This document shows positions 52,800 to 62,799 of a stretch of 64,000 bases of DNA, piece after piece. The notes beneath the pieces were generated by a model. The model was not told the origin of the DNA. It worked only from the letters and a program-made list of their open reading frames with translations, and did not search any database. Numbering within the stretch: the first letter of the stretch is position 1; every line of letters starts with the position of its first letter. The stretch is from Syntrophaceae bacterium UBA2210 (GTDB lineage: Bacteria; Desulfobacterota; Syntrophia; Syntrophales; UBA2210), in the NCBI GenBank assembly GCA_002327865.1, contig DCUQ01000009.1, positions 1-64,000 of the forward strand, given 5' to 3'. The translations under genes and the position numbers were made by a program.

Positions 52800-55487
52800 T
52801 TAAGCCACTTTTTTTATTTTTACCGCACTTACCTTGTATTCAGGAATATCGGCAACAGGATCAAACACCGGATTTGTGAGGCGGTTTACCGCAGCCTCAC
52901 TATAGTGGAATGGGATAAACACAACTCCCTCGTCACACCGGTCACTCACATCGGCAACAACTTCTATTGCACCTCTGCGTGAAGTAATCTCAAGTTTATC
53001 GCCCTGAACGATACCCAGCCGTTCCGCATCACCTGAATTTATCTCGATAAATGCCTCCGGGGTCCTGGAAACAAGTCCCTTGGAACGCCTGCTCATGGTT
53101 GCCGTGTGATATTGATACAGGATGCGGCCCGTTGTCAGCAGGAACGGATACTCATTGTCCGGAAGTTCGGCAGGCGGAATGTGTTCGCAAACACTGAACA
53201 ACCCCTTGCCACGAGTAAATGCGGCGGAGTGGAGAATCGGCGTACCGGGATGCTCGGTATTCGGGCATGGCCACTGGAGACTGTTTTCCTGAAGTCGATC
53301 ATAGGTTATACCGGCGTACGAAACTGTTACTTTGTTGATCTCATCAAGAATGTCTCTGGCCGTATCGTATTTCCAGTTTGCACCCAGTTTATTTGCCAGC
53401 ATGGTGATTACTTCCCAGTCGGGTTTTGCCTCACCAGGGGGATCAACCGCCGTTCTGATTAACTGAACTCTTCGTTCGGTATTCGTATAGGTTCCTTCTT
53501 TTTCCGCCCATCCGGCCGTCGGCAAAACGACATCCGCCAATTCGGATGTCTCATTAAGGAAAATGTCTTGCACAACAAAAAGATCAAGGTTTTTCAAAGC
53601 CTTTTTCACATGCTCGATATCGGGATCGGACATCATGGGATTCTCGCCCATAACATAAAGAGCCTTGACCGAACCGTTAGCGGCACCCGCAAGAATCTTG
53701 GGTATTGTAAGCCCCGGTTTTTCAGGAAGCGTTACACCCCATGCATCTTCAAAAGGTTTTCTTTCCGCCGGTTCGGTAACCCGCTTATACGCGGGGAGGT
53801 TTCCCGGCAGGCATGCCATGTCGCAGGCACCCTGTACATTGTTCTGACCGCGCAAAGGATTCACGCCTGTACCGGGTCGGCCGATATTACCGGTAAGCAT
53901 GGCGAGATTCGCGCAGGATTTCACATTATCAGTTCCGGTAATATGCTGGGTTATACCCATGGCATAAACGATCGCTGCCGCGCCGGCCCCGGCATACATG
54001 CGCGCTGCCGCCTTCAAATCCTCGGCAGGAATTCCGGAAATTTTTTCCACATACTCCGGTGTATACTTGCTTACGGTTTCTTTTAATGCTCCAAAGTTCT
54101 CCGTACGTTCAGCGATAAATGCATCATCCGCCAGGCCTTCTGTGATAATCACGTTCATCATCCCGTTGAGCCAGGCTATATCCGTCCCGGGCTTCTGCCT
54201 GAGCCAGATAGTCGCATACTTGGCAAGATCGATGTTACGCGGGTCTACAAGAATGAGCTTGGCACCTTTAAGAGTGACTGCTCTCTTGATAAATGTAGCA
54301 ATGACCGGATGGTTCTCGGTCGTGTTGGTACCGGTGATCAGGAAACAATCGGATGCACCGAGGTCGTCGATGGAATTGGTCATTGCACCTGATCCGAATG
54401 CCGCGGCCAGACCGGCCACAGTGGAGCTGTGTCAGAGCCGGGCACAGTGATCGACATTATTCGTTCCGATCACCGCCCGCATAAACTTCTGGAACAGGTA
54501 GTTCTCTTCATTGGTAACCCGGGCGGAAGCAAGTCCCGCAATGGAATCGGGGCCGCTGTCCTGTTTTATGCTATTGAGTTTTTCCGTAATATAAAGGACG
54601 GCATCATCCCATGAAGCCTCTTTCAGTTCGCCGTCCTTCCTGATCAGGGGTGTGGTCAATCTATCGGGATGGCTCTCAAAGTCATAGCCGAAGCGGCCTT
54701 TAATGCAAAGGCTGCCATAGTTTGGCGCAGGCGCGCCCTCTCTGGGCGTGGTTATCTTAACGATCCTGCCGTCCTTGACGTTTATATCCATCTGGCAGCC
54801 GACGCCGCAGTATGCACAGGTGGTGCGCACTTTTTTGAGATCATCACCTCTGCCCTGGAAACGCCCCTGTTTTTCAAAGAGCGCTCCAACCGGACATATG
54901 CGGACACACTCTCCACAGAAGACACAATCAGAATCTTCATATCGCAAACCAAACGCCGGGCCGACCGCCGCAGTCGGTCCTCTTCCGGTATAATCGAGCA
55001 CCTGATTGACCTGTATTTCGTTACAGGCCCTCACACACAGGCCGCACAATACGCACTTGTTCATATCCCGAACGATCATCTCGTTGGCCTGTTCGTATTC
55101 CTTAACAGTCTCAGGCATGTCAAAACGGGGAATATCGATGCCGAGCGAATAGACAAGATCCTGCAGCACGCACTGCCCGCTGCTTTCGCAGGTAATGCAA
55201 TTATGGTGCCCCTGTGTAAGCAGCAACTCTACAGCCAGTTTACGCGCCTGTAAAACACGCTTCGTGTTCGTATAAACAACCATGCCGTCTTCCGCCGGCA
55301 TCGCACAGGAAGCCACGAGAGCTCGTGCCTTTTCCACTTCGACAACACATACTCTGCAGGCCCCAACGGGTTTTAATTGTTCATGGTGACACAGAACCGG
55401 TATATAAATGCCGTTATCCCTGGCTACTTCATATACGGTCTGCCCAGGTGTAAATTCAAATTCTTTGCCATCGATGGCTATACCCAT
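52800..55487 (-). CDS. fdhA: Selenocysteine-containing formate dehydrogenase alpha subunit
   Basis: An 895-residue Mo/W-bis-MGD formate dehydrogenase, read through an in-frame TGA (54432-54434) as selenocysteine, residue 352, in the motif NVDHCARL-Sec-HSSTVAGLA. The N-terminal 220 residues are NuoG-like: a 2Fe-2S ferredoxin domain (CHHEQLKPVGACRVCVVEVE), a His-Cys3 4Fe-4S segment and two 4Fe-4S motifs (CVLCGLCVRACNE; CVFCGECVRICPVG). A further 4Fe-4S cluster motif, CAYCGVGCQMDINVKDGRIV, opens the molybdopterin domain. The C-terminal oxidoreductase domain has PPAELPDNEYPFLLTTGRIL and LEITSRRGAIEV. It is expected to oxidise formate to CO2 (or reverse) in the cytoplasm, as no signal peptide is seen, with electrons passing to NuoF. 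A SECIS-like hairpin lies directly after the TGA. Confidence 0.93.
54403..54434 (-). promoter_or_regulatory. Bacterial SECIS element of fdhA
   Basis: Twelve bases after the UGA, GUGGCC and GGCCGC form a 6-bp stem (one U-G pair) with the loop GGUCU. This loop starts 18 nt after the UGA, the same distance and the same GGUCU sequence as in the E. coli fdhF SECIS bound by SelB. Confidence 0.85.
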
Positions 55488-55508
55488 GGGATTGATTCCT
55501 CCTTGTCT

Positions 55509-58500
55509 CTATTCTATCTCAGCGTCGCAACGCAAGCATCGGCAAGCTTCTTTGTAAGCGACATCCTTCGAGTATCCCAGTTCTACTTCCTTGAAATTAG
55601 ATCTTCTTTCAGCAGATTTCAATTCCGGCATTTCGGATCTGGGTGTTTCGACCGTGTCTTCATCCACTTCGAACGGAATATCAATCTTCTCCTCGGGAGA
55701 TTCCTGATAGGCCGGTTCCCCGTTCTTTGTACGGATATAATTGTTAATATCGATTGCCGCCCGATGCCCCATGGCAATAGCCTCAACCACCGTGGCTGGT
55801 CCGCTGGCTGCATCACCGGCAATAAAAACTCCTTCTGCGGTAGTTGCCGTTTTAGACCCCTCGGCGATCTTGATACCGCCCCACTTGTCGCAACCGATTC
55901 CGGAATCCTCCGGGATAAAGGAGGTATCCGAATTCTGGGAAATCGCCGGCACTATCGTGTCTATGCTCAGCACGAATTCACTTCCTTCGATCGGTTTCGG
56001 ACGGCGTCTGCCTGAACGATCAAATTCGGCCAGTCGCATCCGCTGACACTCGACACCGGTGACCTTTCCGTTTTCCCCGATAATTCTGACAGGGGCAACC
56101 AGATATTCAATCTTGACTCCCTCATGCTCAGCGGCCACTATTTCGTTTTCCCAGGCAGGCATGTCCTTGCGTTCACGACGATAAAGTATCGTTACATTAT
56201 TGGCACCAAGCCGTATCGATGTCCTGGCCGCATCGATTGCGGAGTTACCACCACCGATAATTGCCACATTGCTGCCAATCTTTACCTTATTGCCCAGGTT
56301 GACCTCACGCAGGAACTCTGTAGCCCCCCAGACTCCTTCAAGATTCTCACCTTCAACGTCCAGGGCCCAGCTTTTGTGAGCACCGATAGCCAACATTACG
56401 ATATCGAAATCCTTGCGAAGTTCGCCATAGGTAATTTCCCGTCCAATCCTGATGTTGGTCTTGATCTCCACCCCCAGGGCCTTAATATCCGCAACCTCGC
56501 TATCGACGATATCCCGCGGCATACGATATTCGGGAATTGCATAACGCATCATTCCACCGGCATACGGTAACTCTTCAAATACCGTAACTTTGTAACCGCG
56601 TTTTGCCAGATCCTGAGCGGCTGTCAATCCGGCCGGTCCGGCCCCTACAATGGCTATTGTCTCATTACGAGTAACCGGAACCCGTTCCACCTTCGGATGA
56701 TTGCTGTTATCTGCGATAAAACGCTTGATCCAGGCAATCGCCATCGGCTCATCCAGTTGTCCGCGACGGCATTTGGAGGTACAGAACTGCGGACATACCC
56801 GGCCGCATACACCGGGGAAAGGATTGGTGCGTTTCATAACTTTGTAGGCATCGTCCAACCTGTCGGCTCTCACGAGCGCCATGTAAGCCGGGACGTCCAT
56901 CTCGATCGGACAGGCATGCTGACAGGGAGACTTGAACATATCGGCACATACGCACGCCGGACATTTCTTGTCATAGATGTGGGCCTCGTACTCATCCCTG
57001 AAATACCGGATAGTCGACAGTATCGGATTAGGCGCAGTCTGACCCAACCCGCACAAGGCCGAGTCCTTGATCGTTACCGCCAGGTCTTCCAGCATCTCGA
57101 TATCTCCGTGTTTTCCTTCACCCCTGCAGATCCTTTCAAGAATCTCGAGCATCCGTTTGGTACCTTCACGGCAGGGAGTACATTTACCGCAGGATTCCTC
57201 CTGGCAGAACTCCATGAAAAACCGTGCCGTATCAACCATACAGGTGTCTTCATCCATAACGATGAGTCCACCGGAACCCATGATAGCACCCATCTTGATA
57301 ATATCTTCATAATCGGTGAGCGTGTTAAGCCCCTCGGCCGGGATACATCCGCCGGAAGGACCGCCAAGCTGTGCGGCCTTGAACTGCTTTCCTCCCGGAA
57401 TACCTCCGCCGATATCGAAAATGATGTCCCCCATAGGCGTTCCCATGGGAACTTCGACCAACCCGACATTATTTACCGCACCGGTAAGGGCAAACACCTT
57501 AGTTCCCTTGGATCTTTCGGTTCCGATCGAAGAATACCAGTCGCCGCCTTTAAGGATTATCTGTGCCACGTTGGCATAAGTTTCAACATTGTTCAGGACA
57601 GACGGTTTTCCCCAGAGACCCTTGTTAGCGGGAAATGGCGGACGCGGACGCGGCATCCCGCGTTTTCCTTCGATGGAATTCATCAAGGCTGTCTCCTCAC
57701 CACATACAAATGCGCCGGCGCCCTGATAGATCTCTATATCGAGACTGTACCCGGTACCGAGAATATCATCGCCCAGTAAACCGTATTCCTTAGCCTGCTT
57801 AATCGCAAGTGTAAGCCGCTTAATTGCCAGCGGGTACTCGGCACGGCAATATATATACCCCTTGTGCGCGCCGATGGTATATCCTCCGATGATCATACCT
57901 TCCAGTACCGCATGAGGGTCGGCTTCAAGGATGGACCTGTCCATGAACGCTCCAGGGTCACCTTCGTCGGCATTACAGAGGATGTATTTGACATCACCCT
58001 GGGCTTTCTGAGCGAACGACCATTTTAACCCGGTCGGGAATCCTCCGCCACCACGGCCGCGCAGCCCCGATTTTTTCATCTCTTCGACAACTTCTTCGGG
58101 CGTCATCTGAGTCAATACCTTGGCCACTGCCATATAGCCGTCACGTGCGATATATTCGTCAATCTTCTCCGCGTCGATCAAGCCTCTGTTTTTCAGGGCA
58201 ATGAGCTTCTGCTTTCCGAAGAATGGGATATCCAGCATATGAGGAATGGCCTCTTCGGTAATCGGTTCTTTGAACATCAACCGCTCGACCGGACGACCTT
58301 TAACGATATGTTCTTCGATAATCTCAGGCACATCTTCTTTTGTTACGTACTGGTAGAATGTCCCTTCCGGATATATCACCATTATCGGGCCGGCAGCACA
58401 AAAGCCGTTACATCCCGTTTCGACAACCGCAACTTCTTCGTTGAGCCCCCTGGCCGCAAGTTCTTGTATGAGTGCTGTGTGGATTCCTTCGCTACCGGTC

Positions 58501-58553
58501 GCACGACAACCGGTTCCACCACAAATTAGTATATGTGCGCGAAAAACCTTCAT
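55509..58553 (-). CDS. NuoF-GltD fusion: NADH/FMN subunit joined to glutamate-synthase-type flavoprotein
   Basis: A 1014-residue fusion. Residues 1-115 form a thioredoxin-like 2Fe-2S domain (HILICGGTGCRATGS ... TGCNGFC). Residues about 130-540 are NuoF: FMN/NADH site GLRGRGGGGFPTGLKWSF and CNADEGDPGAFMDRS, and the 4Fe-4S motif SCGKCTPCREGTKRML. Residues about 560-1014 resemble GltD/NfnB: cysteine-rich HACPIEMDVPAYMALVR and GVCGRVCPQFCTSKCRRG, the FAD motif IAIVGAGPAGLTAAQDLAKR, NAD(P) motif VAIIGGGNSAIDAARTSIRL, and a terminal CRCLRCDAEIE. This gives one FMN/NAD site and one FAD/NAD(P) site on one chain. In known NuoF-like bifurcating enzymes the FMN subunit splits electrons between NAD and ferredoxin. 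It lies between NuoE/2Fe-2S genes and fdhA and has an excellent GGGGGAGGAG site. Confidence 0.9.
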   Translation of the reverse strand: MKVFRAHILICGGTGCRATGSEGIHTALIQELAARGLNEEVAVVETGCNGFCAAGPIMVIYPEGTFYQYVTKEDVPEIIEEHIVKGRPVERLMFKEPITEEAIPHMLDIPFFGKQKLIALKNRGLIDAEKIDEYIARDGYMAVAKVLTQMTPEEVVEEMKKSGLRGRGGGGFPTGLKWSFAQKAQGDVKYILCNADEGDPGAFMDRSILEADPHAVLEGMIIGGYTIGAHKGYIYCRAEYPLAIKRLTLAIKQAKEYGLLGDDILGTGYSLDIEIYQGAGAFVCGEETALMNSIEGKRGMPRPRPPFPANKGLWGKPSVLNNVETYANVAQIILKGGDWYSSIGTERSKGTKVFALTGAVNNVGLVEVPMGTPMGDIIFDIGGGIPGGKQFKAAQLGGPSGGCIPAEGLNTLTDYEDIIKMGAIMGSGGLIVMDEDTCMVDTARFFMEFCQEESCGKCTPCREGTKRMLEILERICRGEGKHGDIEMLEDLAVTIKDSALCGLGQTAPNPILSTIRYFRDEYEAHIYDKKCPACVCADMFKSPCQHACPIEMDVPAYMALVRADRLDDAYKVMKRTNPFPGVCGRVCPQFCTSKCRRGQLDEPMAIAWIKRFIADNSNHPKVERVPVTRNETIAIVGAGPAGLTAAQDLAKRGYKVTVFEELPYAGGMMRYAIPEYRMPRDIVDSEVADIKALGVEIKTNIRIGREITYGELRKDFDIVMLAIGAHKSWALDVEGENLEGVWGATEFLREVNLGNKVKIGSNVAIIGGGNSAIDAARTSIRLGANNVTILYRRERKDMPAWENEIVAAEHEGVKIEYLVAPVRIIGENGKVTGVECQRMRLAEFDRSGRRRPKPIEGSEFVLSIDTIVPAISQNSDTSFIPEDSGIGCDKWGGIKIAEGSKTATTAEGVFIAGDAASGPATVVEAIAMGHRAAIDINNYIRTKNGEPAYQESPEEKIDIPFEVDEDTVETPRSEMPELKSAERRSNFKEVELGYSKDVAYKEACRCLRCDAEIE

Positions 58554-58564
58554 CTCCTCCCCCT

Positions 58565-58945
58565 CTAATCCTGTTCTCTACCCCGGGCCATTACAAAATC
58601 CGTCTGGATTTCGTCATTTATAATATGCCTTTTGAATATCTGCCGCGCCTTGTTCGGCGTAAGATATTCATAAACGATAGGATCCTTGCCCTGTTCCTCT
58701 ACTGTTGCAAGCGGCTCCTTGCTGCAGATACCGATACATCCCGACGTGGTCACGATCACATCCTCCGAATTACTCTCACTGACCTCTTTTATAAAAGTGT
58801 CAAGAATCTCTTTGGCTCCGGAGGCAATTCCGCAAGTTCCCATGTGAACGGTAATCTTGAAGCGTTTATTACCGATTCTGAATTGATCTTCTTTTTCGAC
58901 CCGTTCTTTTATCTTTTTTAAATCATCAATGGTAAGTTTAGCCAT
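58565..58945 (-). CDS. Thioredoxin-like 2Fe-2S ferredoxin
   Basis: A 126-residue protein of the NuoE-C/ferredoxin type, with the cluster cysteines in VHMGTCGIASGAKEI and TTSGCIGICSKEPL. It has an N-terminal amphipathic helix rich in Lys/Glu (LTIDDLKKIKERVEKED). It would shuttle electrons between the NuoF fusion and partners, as in HydB/HylA-like systems. I chose the ATG at 58945, preceded by AGGAGG. Nine codons of upstream frame are open. Confidence 0.87.
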   Translation of the reverse strand: MAKLTIDDLKKIKERVEKEDQFRIGNKRFKITVHMGTCGIASGAKEILDTFIKEVSESNSEDVIVTTSGCIGICSKEPLATVEEQGKDPIVYEYLTPNKARQIFKRHIINDEIQTDFVMARGREQD

Positions 58946-58955
58946 TTCATTCCTC

Positions 58956-59462
58956 CTAGCTGTACTGGGCAAGCAGTTGATCCAGTTTTGCCGGTTTCAC
59001 CCTTCCATGAGTATCGTCGTCGACTACCACCACAGGTGCCAGCCCACAGGCTCCCAGGCACCGCACGGTTTCCAGAGAAAACATTCTGTCCTGTGTACAA
59101 TGCCCGCTCTCGATGCCGAGAATCCCACTGCACCGTTCCAGACTCCTCTTCCCGCCCCTGACATAACAGGCGGTTCCGAGACAGACCCTGATGACGTGTT
59201 TTCCTCGGGGAACCATCGTGAAAAATGAATAGAAGGTGACAACTCCGTAAACGTTTGCCACCGGCAGGTTCAAACCTTTCGCGACCCGCGTTTGAATCAC
59301 CATGGGAAGATATCCGCATACATCTTGAACCCGCTCCAATACCGGGATTAAAGCGCCGGGCTTACCTGCGTATTTCTCGATAATTTCATCAACTCGAGCC
59401 AATTGCTCCGCAGTAAAATCCGACAGTTCCGCATTTACTTGAGATGCATTTTTATCTGTCAC
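58956..59462 (-). CDS. NuoE-like 2Fe-2S subunit
   Basis: A 168-residue NuoE/HoxE-like protein with the four cluster cysteines in VCLGTACYVRGG and RCLGACGLAPVVVV and the leading helix LIPVLERVQDVCGYLP. It carries electrons to or from NuoF. Its GTG start follows GGGGGAT. It is the first gene of the formate dehydrogenase operon on this strand; the next gene starts 10 bases after its stop. Confidence 0.92.
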   Translation of the reverse strand: MTDKNASQVNAELSDFTAEQLARVDEIIEKYAGKPGALIPVLERVQDVCGYLPMVIQTRVAKGLNLPVANVYGVVTFYSFFTMVPRGKHVIRVCLGTACYVRGGKRSLERCSGILGIESGHCTQDRMFSLETVRCLGACGLAPVVVVDDDTHGRVKPAKLDQLLAQYS

Positions 59463-59715
59463 TTTATCCCCCTTATCTGATAGCTGTTAAGCTGTTATTT
59501 TTCAACGGCCCTATAACACGCATCGCTGATCCTGGCAAGCATAATTTAAGCCCGTTTATAATTGTAATGTGTCTAAATATAATCAGTTACAAAGGCATAA
59601 AAGCAAAGTCCGCTCCGGGAATCGACACAAGAACACAGCACGCCCTTTAACGTGGACGGCTATGGAGTACAACAAACCGGAAAAGAGCTGGATTTTATCC
59701 TGTTAATGTTAAGTG

Positions 59716-60117
59716 TTACTTGCGTTTTTCTCCGAAGGGGACAATTTCTCCAATAAAAATACCTGCTTGGATTCCCACACATCCGAGAAACAAACCGATT
59801 ATTGTAGAAACCGCATAGAATGTATCTACCGCAGCGGAAGGCACAACGGTGACGCCGGCAAATATGAGCAGGAAAACAAAGATACCGGCCGCCACATAGC
59901 TGGGCCGTGAAGGTGCCACCTTTACGGCGACAAAGGTGGTTACCGCACCCAGGTACAGGTAAGCCGCGGCATCCATGATTATCTTCATCAAACCTTCGGG
60001 TGGATTACCCGTAAGCAGATCAACCGAAAAGTTATTAACAGCGCCACCTATGGCATATGCGACATATCCGCATACAACGGATACCGGAAAGAATAAGATC
60101 CAACGAACGATTTGCAT
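59716..60117 (-). CDS. Small polytopic membrane protein
   Basis: A 133-residue protein with about four transmembrane helices (ILFFPVSVVCGYVAYAIGG, AAYLYLGAVTTFVAV, AAGIFVFLLIFAGVTVV, VSTIIGLFLGCVGIQAG). I do not recognise it. A GGAGGG site precedes the ATG at 60117. It lies upstream of the formate dehydrogenase operon on the same strand, with 250 bases between it and nuoE, so it may be separate. Confidence 0.75.
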   Translation of the reverse strand: MQIVRWILFFPVSVVCGYVAYAIGGAVNNFSVDLLTGNPPEGLMKIIMDAAAYLYLGAVTTFVAVKVAPSRPSYVAAGIFVFLLIFAGVTVVPSAAVDTFYAVSTIIGLFLGCVGIQAGIFIGEIVPFGEKRK

Positions 60118-60423
60118 TTATACCCTCCGCATGTGCGTATATCGCAAGCAGTATTGTAACGACTAACAGGATTTCTATCTTCTGAATAAATCTCAGCAGA
60201 TATAACAGTACAAAAAATATATACACAAAACGGGCGTATTATGGCAGAAACAGGAAGCATCGTAAAGAATATATTTTTCAGAAAAGCCGATCCTTATGAT
60301 TGAAAAACCGTTTTCCCGGTTAGGTTCTCGCGTATATAAATTACACATCACGCATATGAATTGCGCAAACGATCCGCACCGAGGTGCGGGCCGGGAAAAC
60401 AAAAAGAAAGATATTTTCCCCCG
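60118..60423. other. Intergenic stretch, one hairpin
   Basis: No gene is supported. A CCGCACC-GA-GGTGCGG hairpin lies near 60378-60393, 30 bases past the crotonase stop on that strand, but without a following T-run. Confidence 0.45.
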
Positions 60424-61245
60424 TTACTTTCCGGTAAAACAGGGTTTTCTTTTCTCGGCAAAGGCGGTGAATGCCTCCGTAAGATCGTCCGAGGGGATAA
60501 TATTGGAACTGATAGCGGCAACATAGCGAAGGCCGTCATCCACGGATTTGCCGACCCCGTAATTCAATACCATTTTCGATGCCTGTACCGCCAACGGGGA
60601 TCTTTCGGCAATCTCCATCGCCAGTTTCTGTGCCCCGTCAATCAATTCTTCGTAACTTCCGTATACCTCGTTAACCAGCAGGATCTCCTTCGCGCGCGAG
60701 GCGTCTATATCTCCGGCACTGAAGGCAAGCTCCCTTGCAATGCCCTGCCCCACGATGAGAGGTATCCGTTGCAGTACGCCCACATCAGCCACAAAACCGA
60801 TGGCGGCTTCTCTCAGCGAAAAGACCGCATCTTCCGCGCACAGCCTGATGTCGCAGGCGGTTGCCATGTCAAGCCCCGCACCGATGCAATACCCATGAAT
60901 GGCGGCAATAACGGGTTTACGGCATTTCTCGATGCATGTCATGGTGTCCTGCAGGGGATATATCCTTGAAAGAAGGCTCCATTTTATCCCGCCTTTCTGG
61001 TTATTATCGACAATCTCCGGCACGGCACCTATCATATCGATGAGATCGATTCCGGTTGTGAAACACGACCCCTTGCCGCTTATAACAATCACCCTGATGT
61101 CCGGGTCTTTATCGAGATCTTCGAATATCGGGATGGTCTCACGCCAGGCCGGCCGGTTCATCGCGTTCTTTTTTTCAGGTCGATTGAGGTATACCCACGC
61201 CACGGGCGGTTTCTTTTCCACGAGATAATATTCATACTTCTCCAT
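60424..61245 (-). CDS. Crotonase-family dienoyl-CoA isomerase-like enzyme
   Basis: A 273-residue enoyl-CoA hydratase/isomerase superfamily protein. The oxyanion-hole motifs are SGKGSCFTTGIDLIDM and AIHGYCIGAGLDMATACDIR. The acidic pair of the ECH1-type delta3,5-delta2,4-dienoyl-CoA isomerase is seen as SLREAAIGFVADVGVLQRIP (Glu and Asp), and the ADVGxLQRxP string is characteristic of that group. The alternative is a plain hydratase. It would isomerise dienoyl-CoA from polyunsaturated fatty acids. A GGGGG site precedes the ATG. It stands alone. Confidence 0.83.
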   Translation of the reverse strand: MEKYEYYLVEKKPPVAWVYLNRPEKKNAMNRPAWRETIPIFEDLDKDPDIRVIVISGKGSCFTTGIDLIDMIGAVPEIVDNNQKGGIKWSLLSRIYPLQDTMTCIEKCRKPVIAAIHGYCIGAGLDMATACDIRLCAEDAVFSLREAAIGFVADVGVLQRIPLIVGQGIARELAFSAGDIDASRAKEILLVNEVYGSYEELIDGAQKLAMEIAERSPLAVQASKMVLNYGVGKSVDDGLRYVAAISSNIIPSDDLTEAFTAFAEKRKPCFTGK

Positions 61246-61389
61246 ACCCGTACCCCCTTTGCATTTCAGGTTTTACTCATATAACTATTTCGGTTTCATC
61301 GTTAAATTGCTGACAGATATGGAAAAGATTCGCAAATTTAACTGATACCCGATCACAATCTTCCCGTAACTTATGACAGGGAAACTCGA

Positions 61390-62799
61390 CTATTCGCTCC
61401 CCCCACCCAGCACCGTGTAAAACGTAACCTGGTTGGCGACCTTCGCGAGGCGGAGCAAAACTAGTCCCTGCTGCGCCGCATAGAGAGACCTTTGAGCATC
61501 GAGAACACCCAAGTAGCTGTCGATCCCCTTCGTATAACGTTCGTTTGAGAGGCGATATGTTTCATCAACGGCATGTACCAGCGATTCCTGCGCCGCCAGC
61601 CTCTGATTTATCGTACTACGAACGGTAAGGGTATCGGCCACTTCCTTGAAGGCCGTCTGAATCGCTTTTTCGTATTGAGTCAGAGCGATCTCCCGTTCGA
61701 CCTGAGTCACATCATATGCCGCCCATGTACGGGCATCGAAAATCGGCATGGCAATCTGCGGCGAGAAACTCCACGTTCCCGATCCGCCCTTAAAGAGCCC
61801 CGACAAGTCGGCGCTCGCAGTTCCAACCGTTGTCGTCAAGGCAATCCGCGGGAAAAAAGCCGCCCGGGCCGCCCCTATATTTGCATAGGTCCCTTTGAGC
61901 TGATGCTCCGCCTGAAGGATATCGGGGCGAAGGAGAAGAACCTCCGAACTCATACGGGGAGAAAATTCTTTTGGAGGAATGACACTGTCCAGATCGACCG
62001 GCAGAAGATCTTCCGGTACCGGCGAGCCTAGCAACAGGTCTAAAGTGTTTTTATCTTTCGCTACCTGCTGGATGTAGAGGGCGAGTTCTTCCCGGGCTGT
62101 ATAGACCTGCGTCTGTGACTGGCGCAGTGCCAGTTCGTTTACAACTCCGACATCGTAACGCTTTTGCGTCAAATCAAAGGCGGCCTGTCGTGTTTCCAAC
62201 GTCGCCTGAGCCAGTTTGAGCGCCTCCCGATCCGCGGCAAGGGTCAGATACGCGCCGGCGACCACGGATATCAGCGAGATCTGCGCACTTCGCCCTGCCT
62301 CAGTCGTGGCCAAAAATTCCTGCAACGCCTGATCTTTCAGGTTGCGAATGCGACCAAAGAAGTCTATTTCCCAGGAGCTGATCCCCAGACTGACACCGTA
62401 TTCTTCGGCAATTCTCGATTCTCCGGTGGTTGAGAGATCGGCAGGTACCCGCTTTTTAATCCCACTTCCGGCCGCATTTACCGCCGGCAGGAGTTCGGCC
62501 CGCTGAATACCGTAAAGCGCCCTTGCTCTCTCTACGTTCAGGGCGGCAAGCCTCAGATCGCGATTATTTTCCAGGGCCATTTCGATGACCTTCCTGAGAC
62601 GCTCATCGGTAAAAAATTCCCGCCATGTCAACTCATGTACAACCTGGGAAACGGCCGAGATATCCGAACTTTCAGGGGCGGCAACATTTTCCCAGCCTGC
62701 AGGGACCGGTGCCTCGGGGCGCGTATATTCCGGGGCGAGCGAACAGCCGCTCAGAAGAACCAATATCCCAATCAGTATAGAAAATAGTTGCTTATTCAT
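61390..62799 (-). CDS. RND efflux outer-membrane lipoprotein (OprM/NodT family)
   Basis: A 469-residue outer-membrane factor with a lipoprotein signal [19 protein letters not shown] (Cys at the lipobox), then two repeated coiled-coil/beta halves ([40 protein letters not shown] and later GSPRPEDL-like [17 protein letters not shown] and [20 protein letters not shown]). It forms the trimeric outer-membrane channel for the pump encoded just upstream. I chose the ATG at 62799, overlapping the pump stop by 8 bases (ATGAATAA), over a longer frame from 62886. Confidence 0.92.
   Translation of the reverse strand: MNKQLFSILIGILVLLSGCSLAPEYTRPEAPVPAGWENVAAPESSDISAVSQVVHELTWREFFTDERLRKVIEMALENNRDLRLAALNVERARALYGIQRAELLPAVNAAGSGIKKRVPADLSTTGESRIAEEYGVSLGISSWEIDFFGRIRNLKDQALQEFLATTEAGRSAQISLISVVAGAYLTLAADREALKLAQATLETRQAAFDLTQKRYDVGVVNELALRQSQTQVYTAREELALYIQQVAKDKNTLDLLLGSPVPEDLLPVDLDSVIPPKEFSPRMSSEVLLLRPDILQAEHQLKGTYANIGAARAAFFPRIALTTTVGTASADLSGLFKGGSGTWSFSPQIAMPIFDARTWAAYDVTQVEREIALTQYEKAIQTAFKEVADTLTVRSTINQRLAAQESLVHAVDETYRLSNERYTKGIDSYLGVLDAQRSLYAAQQGLVLLRLAKVANQVTFYTVLGGGSE

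Noticed and set aside
52545-52803. Short plus-strand frames downstream of fdhA
   Set aside because: They lack ribosome binding sites and overlap hairpins; the region reads as intergenic.
54419-54434. Frameshift or nonsense mutation splitting formate dehydrogenase
   Set aside because: The TGA is in frame with both parts, in the known Sec position, with a SECIS hairpin downstream, so the gene is intact.
56697-57779. 360-codon plus-strand frame inside the NuoF-GltD fusion
   Set aside because: Antisense to conserved NuoF and GltD motifs; no start signal or family pattern.
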